Assembly (NCBI GenBank): GCA_963205315.1
Contig: CAUJIO010000013.1
Location: forward strand, 1-64,000
DNA from: Pseudomonadota bacterium
Lineage (GTDB): Bacteria; Pseudomonadota; Alphaproteobacteria; Rhizobiales; Aestuariivirgaceae
DNA length: 64,000 nucleotides
Direction of reading: 5' to 3'
The translations under genes were made by a program, and so were the position numbers. The notes beneath the pieces were generated by a model. It did not search any database. It had not been told where the DNA came from and saw nothing but the letters and a program-made list of their open reading frames with translations. How positions within the stretch are numbered: position 1 is the stretch's first letter; each line of letters starts with the position of its first letter. This document shows, in pieces, positions 8,554 through 17,471 of this stretch.

Positions 8554-8805
8554 ATGATCGCCCGCCTCGCACTCGTCGCCTTCCTGAGTAGCGCGCTCGT
8601 TATGCCGGCAGCCATGACTGGCGCCGACAGCGCCTATGCCGCGTCGTCGACCAAGAAGAAGAAATCCAGCGGCACATCGGCAGATCGCGCCAAGCTGATG
8701 GAAATCGCCCGCCAGGTTTGCCGCAAGAAATATGGCGCGGGCAGCACGGTCTATCGTCTCGACTATACCCGCAAGCGGGTTGTCTGCGTGCCGCCGGGTT
8801 ATTGA
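8554..8805 (+). CDS. Small secreted protein of unknown function
   Basis: An 83-residue protein with a signal peptide (cleavage near AYAA, about residue 33), then a KKKK-rich linker and a short domain with two cysteines (VCRKKYG and RKRVVCVPPGY) that could form one disulfide. I do not recognise the family; similar short Rhizobiales exported proteins exist. The ATG at 8554 is preferred over an upstream in-frame start at 8491 because it has GGAAAGGGAA just upstream and gives a clean signal peptide. Confidence 0.65.
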   Translation: MIARLALVAFLSSALVMPAAMTGADSAYAASSTKKKKSSGTSADRAKLMEIARQVCRKKYGAGSTVYRLDYTRKRVVCVPPGY

Positions 8806-9000
8806 TCCCCGGTAGCGAAGCCACCGAAGTCGCAGGCGAGGCAGGATCCAACAATTTGGGAACTGACGGTGCGATTGAACTTACCCGCGATTCCGCGAGC
8901 AAGTCGTTCTTGCCATGACAACAATAACGTGTTCTGTTGGATATAAACCTGACGCAATACCAGAGAGCGGTAGTTAGTCGATTCGACTCGAGGAGCGGGC

Positions 9001-9459
9001 ATGAAGTTTTTCGTTCTGATAGGTGTCTGTCTGGGTGCCGCAATGTCGAGCGCCATGGCCGCAACGGTAGAGTTTGCGGGGACTTTCCACTTTGCCAACC
9101 TCCCCCAAGCGTGCCTCGATCTCGGCTACAAGAATGGTGCCGTTTACTTGATGCGATTTCGCCCACCCAACCTCGGCACGAATGGCCCTTCGACGCGCTT
9201 GACCATCCTGAGCGGTAACAACACAAACAATATCCTGCTGAAGAACGGAACGCTTGTCGGCAAGACATTCAAGACCGTCACTGCAACTTCAATCGGCGGC
9301 GGTGCCGGCAGCGAAAGCACGACTGCGCGATTTACGAAGCAAGTGCCCGCCGTTCCAGACGATACAACAAAGACGATCACAATCGCTGGTGACTGGACCA
9401 ATTTCGAATTCGAACCGAGTTGTACGATCAGTTTCGTTGCAACGGGTTTCAAACCCTAG
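9001..9459 (+). CDS. Secreted hypothetical protein, tandem paralogue 1
   Basis: A 152-residue protein with a signal peptide (MKFFVLIGVCLGAAMSSAMA). The mature part is beta-rich, with a mid segment NGTLVGKTF and an ending PSCTISFVATGFKP. The same two landmarks occur in the next gene (SGTLVGSSP and GSCTVSFSSVLYSY), so the pair look like a tandem duplication that has diverged strongly. The two conserved cysteines (one early, one near the end) could pair in the periplasm. GAGGAGCGGGC precedes the ATG. No family recognised. Confidence 0.65.
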   Translation: MKFFVLIGVCLGAAMSSAMAATVEFAGTFHFANLPQACLDLGYKNGAVYLMRFRPPNLGTNGPSTRLTILSGNNTNNILLKNGTLVGKTFKTVTATSIGGGAGSESTTARFTKQVPAVPDDTTKTITIAGDWTNFEFEPSCTISFVATGFKP

Positions 9460-9475
9460 AGAATTGGGAGGCGTG

Positions 9476-9952
9476 GTGAAGAACGCAATTTTTGCCGGCT
9501 TTGTCGGACTGTGCCTTGCCGCATCAGCCGCGAACGCAACTCCCCTTGGCGAGTTCAGTGGTTTCTTCAACGAGAGGTCGGCGTCGGCAGGTTGCAACGG
9601 CTACCCCAATCCCCAGTTCGACCGACAGCTCATGCGTTATTTTCCCGCGGGTGTCGGCGGCAATGGCGATGCGACGGGCATTGTTCTGCGTGACTGGAAT
9701 CTTCAGGGCCCGATGCAGAATTACTATCTGGCGAGCGGCACACTTGTCGGATCCAGTCCGGTCGTTGTGCAACTCACTGTCGTCGGCGGAATTGAAGGGT
9801 TTCAGACCGACGCCAAAGTGATGATCACCGAACAGACGCCGGCAATCATCACCAATGCAACGCAAAAGGTTTCGCTCGCCGGGAAGATCATCGGCTTTGG
9901 CGGAAATGGGTCGTGCACGGTTTCGTTTAGTTCGGTGCTCTACAGTTACTAG
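9476..9952 (+). CDS. Secreted hypothetical protein, tandem paralogue 2
   Basis: A 158-residue protein: signal peptide to about ANA, then a beta-rich domain sharing the xGTLVG and C-terminal SCTxSF landmarks with the gene just upstream. I start it at the GTG at 9476, 16 bases after the previous stop, because GGGAGG sits 4 bases before it and a signal peptide follows at once. A longer open frame reaches back to 9254 but would overlap the previous gene by 200 bases and hide the signal peptide. Function unknown. Confidence 0.62.
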   Translation: MKNAIFAGFVGLCLAASAANATPLGEFSGFFNERSASAGCNGYPNPQFDRQLMRYFPAGVGGNGDATGIVLRDWNLQGPMQNYYLASGTLVGSSPVVVQLTVVGGIEGFQTDAKVMITEQTPAIITNATQKVSLAGKIIGFGGNGSCTVSFSSVLYSY

Positions 9953-9993
9953 ATCGCGGACCCGTTTGGCGCTCACATTTCCGGTTTCCGACG

Positions 9994-10022
9994 AAGCCTC
10001 TCTCGCAATGAAGGAGAGGCTT
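9994..10022. terminator. Hairpin between convergent genes
   Basis: Nine-base perfect arms AAGCCTCTC and GAGAGGCTT with an 11-base loop, placed between the end of the second secreted paralogue and the end of gshA. The T-tract is weak on both sides, so it may work as an intrinsic or an mRNA-protecting hairpin. Confidence 0.5.
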
Positions 10023-10035
10023 GGGCATTCGTTTC

Positions 10036-11418
10036 CTAGTAAGCAAAGTCCCTGAACACGCGGGTGATGTCGCCGTTCCAGCTGGTATTGTAGAGCGCCA
10101 GCAGATTTTCGGCGGCGGTCTTGCCGGTCGACACCGTCTCATCGAGCACGTCGAGGAAGGCGGCTTCCGACTTGCCTTTGCAGCCGTGACGGCCGCGCGC
10201 CTCAAGGCCGGCGCGAGACAGTTTCAGGACATCCTTCGCAATGTCGCGAACGCTCCGCCCACGGATCATTGCATTGAGGGCCTGCACCGGAACGTCGTCG
10301 CGGAGTTTCTGGCGTTCTTCGGCCGTCCAGTCCTTGACGATGTCCCAGGCGGCGTCGAGTGCGGCCTGATCGTAGAAGAGACCCACCCAGAAGGCGGGGA
10401 GCGCACACAATCTGCGCCACGGGCCTGAATCGGTGCCGCGCATCTCGAGATATTTCTTCATGCGCACTTCGGGGAAGATGGTCGTCAGGTGATCGGCCCA
10501 GTCCTTGGCCACCGGTATTTCTCCCGGCAGTTGCGGCAGCTTGCCATCCATGAAGGCGCGGAAGCTTTCACCCGCCGTGTTGATGTACTTGCCGTCACGC
10601 ATGACGAAATACATCGGCACGTCGAGGGCGTAATCGACATAGCGTTCGAAACCCATGCCGGGCTCGAAGGCGAAGGGCAGCATGCCGGCGCGTGCGTTGT
10701 CGGTGTCGCGCCAGACTTCCGAACGGAAGGACAGGAAGCCGTTTGGCTTGCCTTCGAGGAATGGCGAATTGGCGAAGAGCGCTGTCGCCACCGGCTGCAA
10801 GGCCAGCGAGACGCGAAGCTTCTTCACCATGTCGGCCTCAGAGCCGAAGTCGAGATTGACCTGCACGGTGCAGGTGCGGAACATCATGTCGCGGCCGTAT
10901 TTGCCGACCTTGTCCATGTAAGGCGCCATGATGCCATAGCGGCCCTTGGGCATGACCGGGGTTTCGGCCCTCGTCCACACCGGCGATGCACCCAATCCGA
11001 GGAAACCGATGCCGAGCCGGTCGCCGATCTCGCGCACCTGCGTCAGGTGCTCGTGCACTTCCTCACAGGTATCGTGCACGGTGCTGAGGGGGGCGCCCGA
11101 AAGTTCGAACTGACCGCCGGGTTCGAGCGAGATGTTGCCGAGGCCGTTGGGATCGGAAAGGGCGATGATGTTGTCACCCTCATAGACGCCTTCCCAGCCG
11201 AAGCGGTCGCGCAGGCCTTCAAGCAGCGCCTTGATGGAGCGCGGGCCATGATAGGGCACGGGCTCCAGCGTATCGGTGAGAAAAGGGAACTTCTCATGCT
11301 CGGTGCCGATGCGCCATTGATCCTTGGGCTTGGAGCCCGATGACAGCTCCTCGATGAGCTGGGCCTTGGATTCAATGGGTCGCCGCGCTTTCGGCGTGTC
11401 GGGGGTGGGTCCGCTCAC
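10036..11418 (-). CDS. gshA: Glutamate-cysteine ligase, plant/alphaproteobacterial type
   Basis: A 460-residue enzyme that joins glutamate and cysteine, the first step of glutathione synthesis, in the cytoplasm. It is of the GCS2/plant type: WRIGTEHEKFPF near residue 36, NISLEPGGQFELSGAPL near 95, and MMFRTCTVQVNLDFGSE near 178 with the FPEVRxKKYLEMRGTD segment near 315. Cysteines equivalent to plant redox-switch positions cannot be confirmed by eye. It lies 82 bases downstream of rsmE on the same strand. Confidence 0.95.
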   Translation of the reverse strand: MSGPTPDTPKARRPIESKAQLIEELSSGSKPKDQWRIGTEHEKFPFLTDTLEPVPYHGPRSIKALLEGLRDRFGWEGVYEGDNIIALSDPNGLGNISLEPGGQFELSGAPLSTVHDTCEEVHEHLTQVREIGDRLGIGFLGLGASPVWTRAETPVMPKGRYGIMAPYMDKVGKYGRDMMFRTCTVQVNLDFGSEADMVKKLRVSLALQPVATALFANSPFLEGKPNGFLSFRSEVWRDTDNARAGMLPFAFEPGMGFERYVDYALDVPMYFVMRDGKYINTAGESFRAFMDGKLPQLPGEIPVAKDWADHLTTIFPEVRMKKYLEMRGTDSGPWRRLCALPAFWVGLFYDQAALDAAWDIVKDWTAEERQKLRDDVPVQALNAMIRGRSVRDIAKDVLKLSRAGLEARGRHGCKGKSEAAFLDVLDETVSTGKTAAENLLALYNTSWNGDITRVFRDFAY

Positions 11419-11500
11419 GAGTGTCTTCCTGTCTGGATGCCGAGGGAGGATGTAGGCGGGTGCGTTTCATCCGGCAAGACAAAGATTTAGTGACGATCCA

Positions 11501-12235
11501 TCAGGATTTTTGATGCCAGTCGCCGAGCATGGCCTGAACGAGCGTCAGGGCGGCAACGGCGGCCGTGTCGGCCCGCATGATGCGGGGGCCCAGCGAGATC
11601 GCTGTGACAAAGGATAGCGACTTCAGCAGCGCCTTCTCTTCGCTGGTGAAGCCACCCTCCGGGCCGATCAGAACGGCCGCGGGCGTCTTCAGCGGCTTGA
11701 GGGCCAGCAACGGATCGGCAATGGCCGCTGTCTCGTCGCAATAGACCAGCGCCCTGCCCGGTTCCCACTCATCCAGCAGTCTCGTCAGTTTCACCGGTTC
11801 ATGCACCTCCGGCACGAAGACGAGATTGCATTGCTCGGCGGCCTCGATGGCGTTGGAGCGCATTCGGTCGAGATTGACCCGCTCGGCGATGGTGCGCTGG
11901 GTGATGACCGGGCGCAGGCGCCTGGCGCCCAGTTCGGTCGCCTTCTGCACCACATAGTCAAGGCGGGCATGTTTCAGCGGCGCGAAGATGTAGTCGACAT
12001 CCGGCGGTGGCGACACATCGGCCAGCCGGCGCTCGCAGCGGAGCGTGGTGGTTTTCTTGGACACGGTGCGGAGATAGGCCAACCATTCGCCGTCACTGGC
12101 GTTGAACACGTTGACCGGATCACCGCTGGCGAGCCGCAAGACACCTGTGAGGTAATGTGCCTGTTCACGCGGCAGTTCGATGTCGCTGCTTGCGGACAAG
12201 GGTGCATCGAGGTGGAGGCGAGGGGTGGTTTTCAT
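11501..12235 (-). CDS. rsmE: 16S rRNA (uracil-1498-N3)-methyltransferase
   Basis: A 244-residue SPOUT-class methyltransferase. The C-terminal knot signature is clear: VLIGPEGGFTSEEKALL and ISLGPRIMRADTAAVAALTLVQ. The enzyme methylates N3 of U1498 in the small-subunit rRNA using S-adenosylmethionine. I use the ATG at 12235 (MKTTPRLHLDAPL), which matches the usual alphaproteobacterial start. An in-frame ATG at 12262 would overlap the divergent ubiA start. It probably forms a transcription unit with gshA. Confidence 0.93.
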   Translation of the reverse strand: MKTTPRLHLDAPLSASSDIELPREQAHYLTGVLRLASGDPVNVFNASDGEWLAYLRTVSKKTTTLRCERRLADVSPPPDVDYIFAPLKHARLDYVVQKATELGARRLRPVITQRTIAERVNLDRMRSNAIEAAEQCNLVFVPEVHEPVKLTRLLDEWEPGRALVYCDETAAIADPLLALKPLKTPAAVLIGPEGGFTSEEKALLKSLSFVTAISLGPRIMRADTAAVAALTLVQAMLGDWHQKS

Positions 12236-12260
12236 GGGATGTCTGATGTACACCGCGCGC

Positions 12261-13199
12261 ATGAGCGATGCCAGCAGCCAGCACAAGCGCGTAGCCGACG
12301 CCCTGCCCGGCCATTGGGCAGACAATATCCTGCCGCTGGCCTTCCGGCCTTATGCGCGGCTGATGCGGCTGGAGCGGCCGATCGGCTGGTGGCTGCTGCT
12401 GCTGCCCTGCTGGTGGGGGCTGGCGCTGGGCCAAATCGCTCTTGGCGGCGGCATTCCCAATCTCTGGTTTGCCCTGCTGTTTCTCATTGGCGCCATCATC
12501 ATGCGTGGGGCGGGCTGCACGCTGAACGACATCGCCGACCGCAATTTCGACGGCAAAGTGGAGCGGACGCGGCTCAGGCCCATTCCGGCGGGACAGGTGA
12601 GCGTCCGGCAGGCTTTTGTCTTCCTCGCCGTTCTCTGCCTCGCCGGGCTGCTGGTGCTGCTGCAGTTCAACTGGTTCACGGTGGGGACTGGCGCCGCCTC
12701 GCTGCTGATCGTTGCCATCTATCCCTTCATGAAGCGCATCACCTACTGGCCGCAGGCGGTGCTGGGGCTGGCTTTCAACTGGGGTGCGCTGGTTGGCTGG
12801 ACTTCGCTGCATGGATCGCTCTCCTGGGCTCCGGTGCTGCTCTATGCCGGCGGCATCGCCTGGACGCTCGGCTATGACACGATCTATGCGCATCAGGACA
12901 AGGAGGACGACGCCGTCATCGGCGTCAAGTCCACGGCGCTGAAATTCGGCGACACATCGATCTACTGGCTTGGCCTTTTCTACTTCGCCAGCCTGGCTCT
13001 GATCGATGCGGCGATCTGGCTGGCGGGCGGCAGCGTCATCGCGCACCTGGGTGTGGCCGCAGCCGCACTGCATGCGGCTTGGCAACTGGCGCGCTTCGAT
13101 GCCGGCAATGGCACACGCTGCCTTGAACTTTTCCGATCCAACCGCATATTCGGACTTCTCATCACTCTCGCACTCGTATTGGATTCCAGTCTCACATGA
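12261..13199 (+). CDS. ubiA: 4-hydroxybenzoate polyprenyltransferase
   Basis: A 312-residue integral membrane prenyltransferase of ubiquinone synthesis. Both Asp-rich motifs are present: NDIADRNFDGKVERTRLRPI and YDTIYAHQDKEDD, which bind Mg-diphosphate, among about nine membrane helices. The ATG at 12261 is only 25 bases from the divergent rsmE start, so each promoter must lie inside or upstream of the other gene. The frame is open further upstream (to 12180) but this would overlap rsmE. The last 4 bases overlap pmbA. Confidence 0.93.
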   Translation: MSDASSQHKRVADALPGHWADNILPLAFRPYARLMRLERPIGWWLLLLPCWWGLALGQIALGGGIPNLWFALLFLIGAIIMRGAGCTLNDIADRNFDGKVERTRLRPIPAGQVSVRQAFVFLAVLCLAGLLVLLQFNWFTVGTGAASLLIVAIYPFMKRITYWPQAVLGLAFNWGALVGWTSLHGSLSWAPVLLYAGGIAWTLGYDTIYAHQDKEDDAVIGVKSTALKFGDTSIYWLGLFYFASLALIDAAIWLAGGSVIAHLGVAAAALHAAWQLARFDAGNGTRCLELFRSNRIFGLLITLALVLDSSLT

Positions 13200-14518
13200 T
13201 CGACGATCTTCTTTCGCTTGCCAGCGAGGCGGTGTCACACGCCCGCAAGCTCGGCGCCGATGCGGTGCATGCCGTGGCGGCCGATGGCCGTTCCACCGAA
13301 CTGCAAATTCTCGACGGACAGATCGAGAAGGTGGAACAGGCGGAAGCCCTCGACATCAGCCTCAAGGTTTACGCCGGCAAATCCTCGGCGACGATCTCGG
13401 GAAGCGTTTTGACCACGGACGCCATTCACCGGCTGGCCGAAAAGGCACTGGCGATGGCCAGGCTGGCGCCGCCTGATCCCTATGCCGGGATCGCCGATGC
13501 CGATCAGCTGGCCAAGGACATTCCCGATCTCGATCTTGCAGCCGACGACATGCCGAATGCCGAAGGTCTCGAGCGATTGGCCCGTGAGGCCGAGGCGGCG
13601 GCCCTGGCGGTGCCGGGCGTCAGCAAGTCTTCGGGTGCGGGCGCTTCGGCCTCCGACCGCATCGTCGCCATTGTCATGTCCAACGGCTTTGCCCAGGGCT
13701 ACCGCCGCACCGGATGCGGGGTGAGCATGTCGGCGATTGCCGGTGAGGGCACGGGCATGCAGCGTGACTATGACTACGCCTCGGCCATTCATTTCGCCGA
13801 TCTGCGCTCAGCCGGAGACGTTGGCCGCGAGGCGGGGGAGCGCGCCGTCAAGCGGCTCGATCCGCGCAAGGTGAAGTCGCAATCGGTGCCGGTGATTTAT
13901 GACCGGCGCGTCGCCTCGGGATTGATCGGCCATCTGCTGGGCGCCATCAATGGTGCTGCCATCGCGCGCGGCACGAGCTTCCTCAAGGATGCGCTGGGCC
14001 AGCAGATCTTCGGCAGCCACATCAGCATCGTCGAAGACCCGTTCATCCGCCGCGGCTTCGGGTCGAGGCCCTTCGATGGCGAAGGCCTGGCCTGTCACAA
14101 GACCAACCTCATCGACGCGGGCGTGCTGACGAACTGGATTCTCGACCTGCGCTCGGCCCGGCAACTGGGGCTGAAGCCCACGGGACAGGGCTCGCGCGGC
14201 GGACCGTCGACGTCGAATGTCTATCTGCCGGCGGGTGCGATTTCCCCGGAAGGCCAGATCCGCAGCATCTCGCAGGGACTTTATGTGACGGAGCTCATCG
14301 GCTCGTCGGTCAACATGGTGACGGGTGACTACAGCCGCGGCGCGTCGGGCTTCTGGATCGAGAATGGGGAACTCACCTTCCCGGTGAGCGAGATCACCAT
14401 CGCCGGGAACCTCAAGGACATGTTCAAGACCATCGTACCGGCCAGCAACCTGGAATTCCGCTCATCGGTGAATGCGCCAAACTGCCTAGTGGAAGGCCTG
14501 ACCATTGCCGGCCTCTGA
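13196..14518 (+). CDS. pmbA: TldE/PmbA metalloprotease subunit
   Basis: A 440-residue partner of TldD. It has the same two-domain fold but lacks an HExxxH zinc motif, as expected for this subunit. Recognisable segments are SASDRIVAIVMSNGF, the GLACHKTNLIDAGVLTNWILD segment and the GASGFWIENGELTFPVSEITIAGN block near the C-terminus. Together with TldD it forms the processing protease. It overlaps ubiA by 4 bases and the next gene by 14, forming a dense operon. Confidence 0.95.
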   Translation: MIDDLLSLASEAVSHARKLGADAVHAVAADGRSTELQILDGQIEKVEQAEALDISLKVYAGKSSATISGSVLTTDAIHRLAEKALAMARLAPPDPYAGIADADQLAKDIPDLDLAADDMPNAEGLERLAREAEAAALAVPGVSKSSGAGASASDRIVAIVMSNGFAQGYRRTGCGVSMSAIAGEGTGMQRDYDYASAIHFADLRSAGDVGREAGERAVKRLDPRKVKSQSVPVIYDRRVASGLIGHLLGAINGAAIARGTSFLKDALGQQIFGSHISIVEDPFIRRGFGSRPFDGEGLACHKTNLIDAGVLTNWILDLRSARQLGLKPTGQGSRGGPSTSNVYLPAGAISPEGQIRSISQGLYVTELIGSSVNMVTGDYSRGASGFWIENGELTFPVSEITIAGNLKDMFKTIVPASNLEFRSSVNAPNCLVEGLTIAGL

Positions 14519-15290
14519 GACGCTGACGCAAGATGCGCGGCTGTTGTTCGCCACGGTGAGAGAGGCCGGCGAGCTGGGCCGGTCAATGGCCGGTCAGGAT
14601 GTCGAGCGCTGGAAGAAGCCGGACGGCTCGCAGGTCACCGCCGCCGATCTCGCCATCAATGCGCGGATCGAAAAGATCCTGCGCCCGGCGCGGCCGGATT
14701 ATGGCTGGCTGTCGGAAGAAACGCCCGACGATGCCATCAGGTTGTCGCACGGCCGCATCTGGATCATCGATCCGATTGACGGGACGCGGGCCTTCATCGA
14801 GCACCGGCACGAATGGTGCGTGGCGGCGGCGCTGATCGACAATGGCCGGCCGGTGGCTGGCGCCGTCTTCAGGCCAATGCGTGATGAATTCTATACAGCG
14901 ATTGCGGGCGAAGGCGCGCATCTCAATGGCGCCACGATGCGTGCCGCAGACGCAGACACGCTTCAGGACGCGCGGATTGCCGGCAACCGCAAGGCGCTCG
15001 GCCAGCTCTCTGCGGCGGGTGTGAGCGGCGATCCGAGCGGCGCATTGCCGCTGCAGTTGCGGCTGGCCTATGTGGCGGCGGGGCGCCTGGATGGCGCGGT
15101 ATCGGTCGGCAACCGCAATGACTGGGATCTGGCGGCGGGCGAACTGCTCGTCAATGAGGCAGGCGGGATCGTCAGCAACACACAAGGCGAAGGCTATATT
15201 TACAATCGCCCGCAGCCGTGGCAGCAGGGACTTATTGCTGCAGGTGCGAAACGCCATGCGGCGATCATCCAGCAGTTGAGGACAGCATGA
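14505..15290 (+). CDS. Inositol monophosphatase-family phosphatase (CysQ-like)
   Basis: A 261-residue Mg-dependent phosphatase. All metal motifs are visible: LSEETPDD (about 70), WIIDPIDGTRAFI (about 90) and RNDWDLAAGELLVNEAGG (about 205). Family members hydrolyse inositol-1-phosphate or 3'-phosphoadenosine 5'-phosphate; which one cannot be told here. The start is a TTG inside the pmbA end (14-base overlap), chosen because it gives the full N-terminal helix. It overlaps the DUF4170 gene by 4 bases. Confidence 0.9.
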   Translation: MPASETLTQDARLLFATVREAGELGRSMAGQDVERWKKPDGSQVTAADLAINARIEKILRPARPDYGWLSEETPDDAIRLSHGRIWIIDPIDGTRAFIEHRHEWCVAAALIDNGRPVAGAVFRPMRDEFYTAIAGEGAHLNGATMRAADADTLQDARIAGNRKALGQLSAAGVSGDPSGALPLQLRLAYVAAGRLDGAVSVGNRNDWDLAAGELLVNEAGGIVSNTQGEGYIYNRPQPWQQGLIAAGAKRHAAIIQQLRTA

Positions 15291-15568
15291 CCAAAGCCCC
15301 GGCCAAGACATCCGACGAGCAACTTCTCCATATGGTTTTCGGCGGTGAGCTTGCGGACATCCAGGCGGTGACGTTCAAGGATCTCGCCAAGCTCGACGTG
15401 GTCGGCTTCTATCCCAACTATGCCGAGGCGCACAAAGCCTGGCTGGGCAAGGCGCGCGAGACGATCGACAATGCGCAGATGCGCTATTTCATCGTCCATA
15501 TGCACCGCCTGCTCGATCCCTCGACGGATGTGACCAAGAAGAAGCCTGCGGTGAAGAAGAAAGCGTAA
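15287..15568 (+). CDS. DUF4170 protein
   Basis: A 93-residue cytoplasmic protein. The core QLLHMVFGGELADIQAVTF, then FYPNYAEAHKAWLGKA and MRYFIVHMHRLLDP, is the DUF4170 pattern typical of Rhizobiales. It has a lysine-rich tail (KKKPAVKKKA). The function is unknown; in relatives the gene often sits before lipid A/KDO genes, but here the run ends. A longer frame from 15218 overlaps the previous gene without a ribosome site, so I use 15287. Confidence 0.9.
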   Translation: MTKAPAKTSDEQLLHMVFGGELADIQAVTFKDLAKLDVVGFYPNYAEAHKAWLGKARETIDNAQMRYFIVHMHRLLDPSTDVTKKKPAVKKKA

Positions 15569-15596
15569 GACGCTCACGTCCAGCGAAGACGCTGCC

Positions 15597-16604
15597 CTAC
15601 AACAGTCCCTCGGCCTGCAATTTTCCGAGCGGGAAGCCGGCCACGGGATTTTCGGCTTTCAACGCATCGAGCCTTGTGAGGGTGTTGCCGCAATCGGTGC
15701 GCATCTGATCGACAAGTTCGGCGATAGAGCCGAAGCGCCGGTCGGGACGGATCAGGTCGATAAATTCCACTAGCATGTTGCGGCCATAGAGATCGCCGTC
15801 GAAGCCGATGAGATAGACTTCGAGAAAGGTCCGGCCGGTGTCAAACGTCGGGCGGTCGCCAAAATAGCCGGCGCCAGGCCAGGAAATGTTACCTTTGAGT
15901 GCCGCATCGCGCACCTTCACGGCATAGATGCCTCGGAAGGGATCGGCACCCTTTTCGAGAATGATGTTGATGGTGGGAAAGCCGATGGTGCGGCCGCGCT
16001 GGTCGCCGCGCACCACTTCGCCAAGCACCGTCCAGTGATAGCCAAGGTCGCGGGCGGCCGCCGTGACGTGGCCATGCCTCAGGGACTGGCGAATAGCGCT
16101 CGAGGAAAACGGCGAATGCAGGTCGCCCTCGTCGGTCACCTGATCGACGATGGTGACGCCGAAGCCTTTTTCGGTTCCCAGCACCGTCATGGTGGCGGGA
16201 CTGCCCTTGCGGCCCTTGCCGAAATGGAAGTCGTAGCCCGTCACCACATGCGACACGGCGAGATTCTGGACGAGATGCTGCTCGACAAAGCCTTCCGGAT
16301 CGAGGCTGGACAGTTCCGCATCGAAGGGCAGGACGGCCATGAAGGAGGCGCCGAGACTGGCGATCAGCCGCGCTTTCAGAGGGCCAGGCGTCAGCCGGAA
16401 CACCGGCTCATCCGGCCTGAAGAAACTGCGCGGATGGGGTTCGAAGCTGACGACGCCCCAAGGTTTGCCGAGCCTTTCGGCCTCGGCCCGCGCGATGTCG
16501 AGCAAAGTCTGGTGGCCACGATGGACACCATCGAAATTGCCGATCGCGACGACAGCGCCACGGCAGGATTCCGGAACCCCCACGGCTCCTTCAATCAGAT
16601 TCAT
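15597..16604 (-). CDS. ribF: Bifunctional riboflavin kinase / FAD synthetase
   Basis: A 335-residue bifunctional enzyme that makes FMN and then FAD. The N-terminal adenylyltransferase domain has IGNFDGVHRGHQ (about 22-33) and SSSAIRQSLRHG (about 170). The C-terminal kinase domain has GRTIGFPTINI (about 205) and the FGDRPTFD segment. It is the last gene of a minus-strand run after a NagD-like HAD gene, 25 bases apart. No FMN riboswitch is visible upstream. Confidence 0.95.
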   Translation of the reverse strand: MNLIEGAVGVPESCRGAVVAIGNFDGVHRGHQTLLDIARAEAERLGKPWGVVSFEPHPRSFFRPDEPVFRLTPGPLKARLIASLGASFMAVLPFDAELSSLDPEGFVEQHLVQNLAVSHVVTGYDFHFGKGRKGSPATMTVLGTEKGFGVTIVDQVTDEGDLHSPFSSSAIRQSLRHGHVTAAARDLGYHWTVLGEVVRGDQRGRTIGFPTINIILEKGADPFRGIYAVKVRDAALKGNISWPGAGYFGDRPTFDTGRTFLEVYLIGFDGDLYGRNMLVEFIDLIRPDRRFGSIAELVDQMRTDCGNTLTRLDALKAENPVAGFPLGKLQAEGLL

Positions 16605-16629
16605 TGCCTTCCCTTCTCAACCCCGCAAC

Positions 16630-17457
16630 TCACGTCCAGGACAGATCATGGACGGTTGCCACGATGCGGGCATGGGGGACGGCACGCTGGACGGCGTCTT
16701 CCGCCACATGCAGCCCCGCACTCGCATCGGTCACCCCTTCTGCAACAAGAAGGGCCGGAAGGCCATAGTCCGCGGCACCTCGGATGTCGGTTTCAGGTCC
16801 ATCGCCAATGGCCAGGACCTCGGCCCGCTTTACCGGGCGTCCCGCAACCCGGCTGGCTTCGGCCATGGCGAGATCATAGATCGGGGCATAGGGCTTGCCG
16901 GCCATCAGCACTTGGCCTCCCAGCGCCGCATAGAGCTCGGCGAGCTTTCCGGCGCAGTAGAGGATGCGGTCGCCTTTCCTGACGATCTTGTCCGGGTTGG
17001 CGCAGATCATTACCAGGTTACGGCGCTTCAGATCGCCGAGCAGTTTGTCGTAATCGGCGAGAACATCATTCACATCGTCGAACAGCCCGGTGCAGAGTAT
17101 GGCGCGGGCTTCGTCTACGGGCACGCGGGTAACGCCGGTGCCGTCATAGATCGAATGGTCACGGCTGGGGCCCAGATGAAACACCTTGCCACCGCCATGC
17201 GCACGCATCAGGTCCTGAGTCACGTCACCAGAGGTGACGATCGTGTCATGGCTTTCAGGATCAACACCGATTTCACGCAGCTGCTTTTCGACACCGAGAT
17301 TGCTGCGTGGAGAATTAGTGACAAGGATGACGATGCCGCCCGACTGGCGATGCTGCGCAAGGGCCGCCGTGTTGATGGTGAAGGGCCTTACGCCATCGTG
17401 AATGACGCCCCAGATGTCGCAGAACCAGACCCGGTAGGCAGCGGACAGAGCTTGCAT
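16630..17457 (-). CDS. HAD-type hydrolase, NagD-like (TIGR01459 type)
   Basis: A 275-residue class IIA HAD phosphatase. Motifs: FCDIWGVIHDG (about 12), VILVTNSPR (about 45), and AIGDGPETDIRGAADYG (about 218). In Rhizobiales this family lies beside ribF as it does here, which suggests a link with flavin or nucleotide phosphate metabolism, though no reaction is proven. The start leaves only a short leader before the first motif; no better start is in frame upstream. Confidence 0.88.
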   Translation of the reverse strand: MQALSAAYRVWFCDIWGVIHDGVRPFTINTAALAQHRQSGGIVILVTNSPRSNLGVEKQLREIGVDPESHDTIVTSGDVTQDLMRAHGGGKVFHLGPSRDHSIYDGTGVTRVPVDEARAILCTGLFDDVNDVLADYDKLLGDLKRRNLVMICANPDKIVRKGDRILYCAGKLAELYAALGGQVLMAGKPYAPIYDLAMAEASRVAGRPVKRAEVLAIGDGPETDIRGAADYGLPALLVAEGVTDASAGLHVAEDAVQRAVPHARIVATVHDLSWT

Positions 17458-17471
17458 GCGGATATGATCGC

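Noticed and set aside
9254-9475. N-terminal extension of the second secreted paralogue
   Set aside because: It would overlap the first paralogue by 200 bases in another frame and displace the signal peptide. GTG 9476 has a ribosome site.
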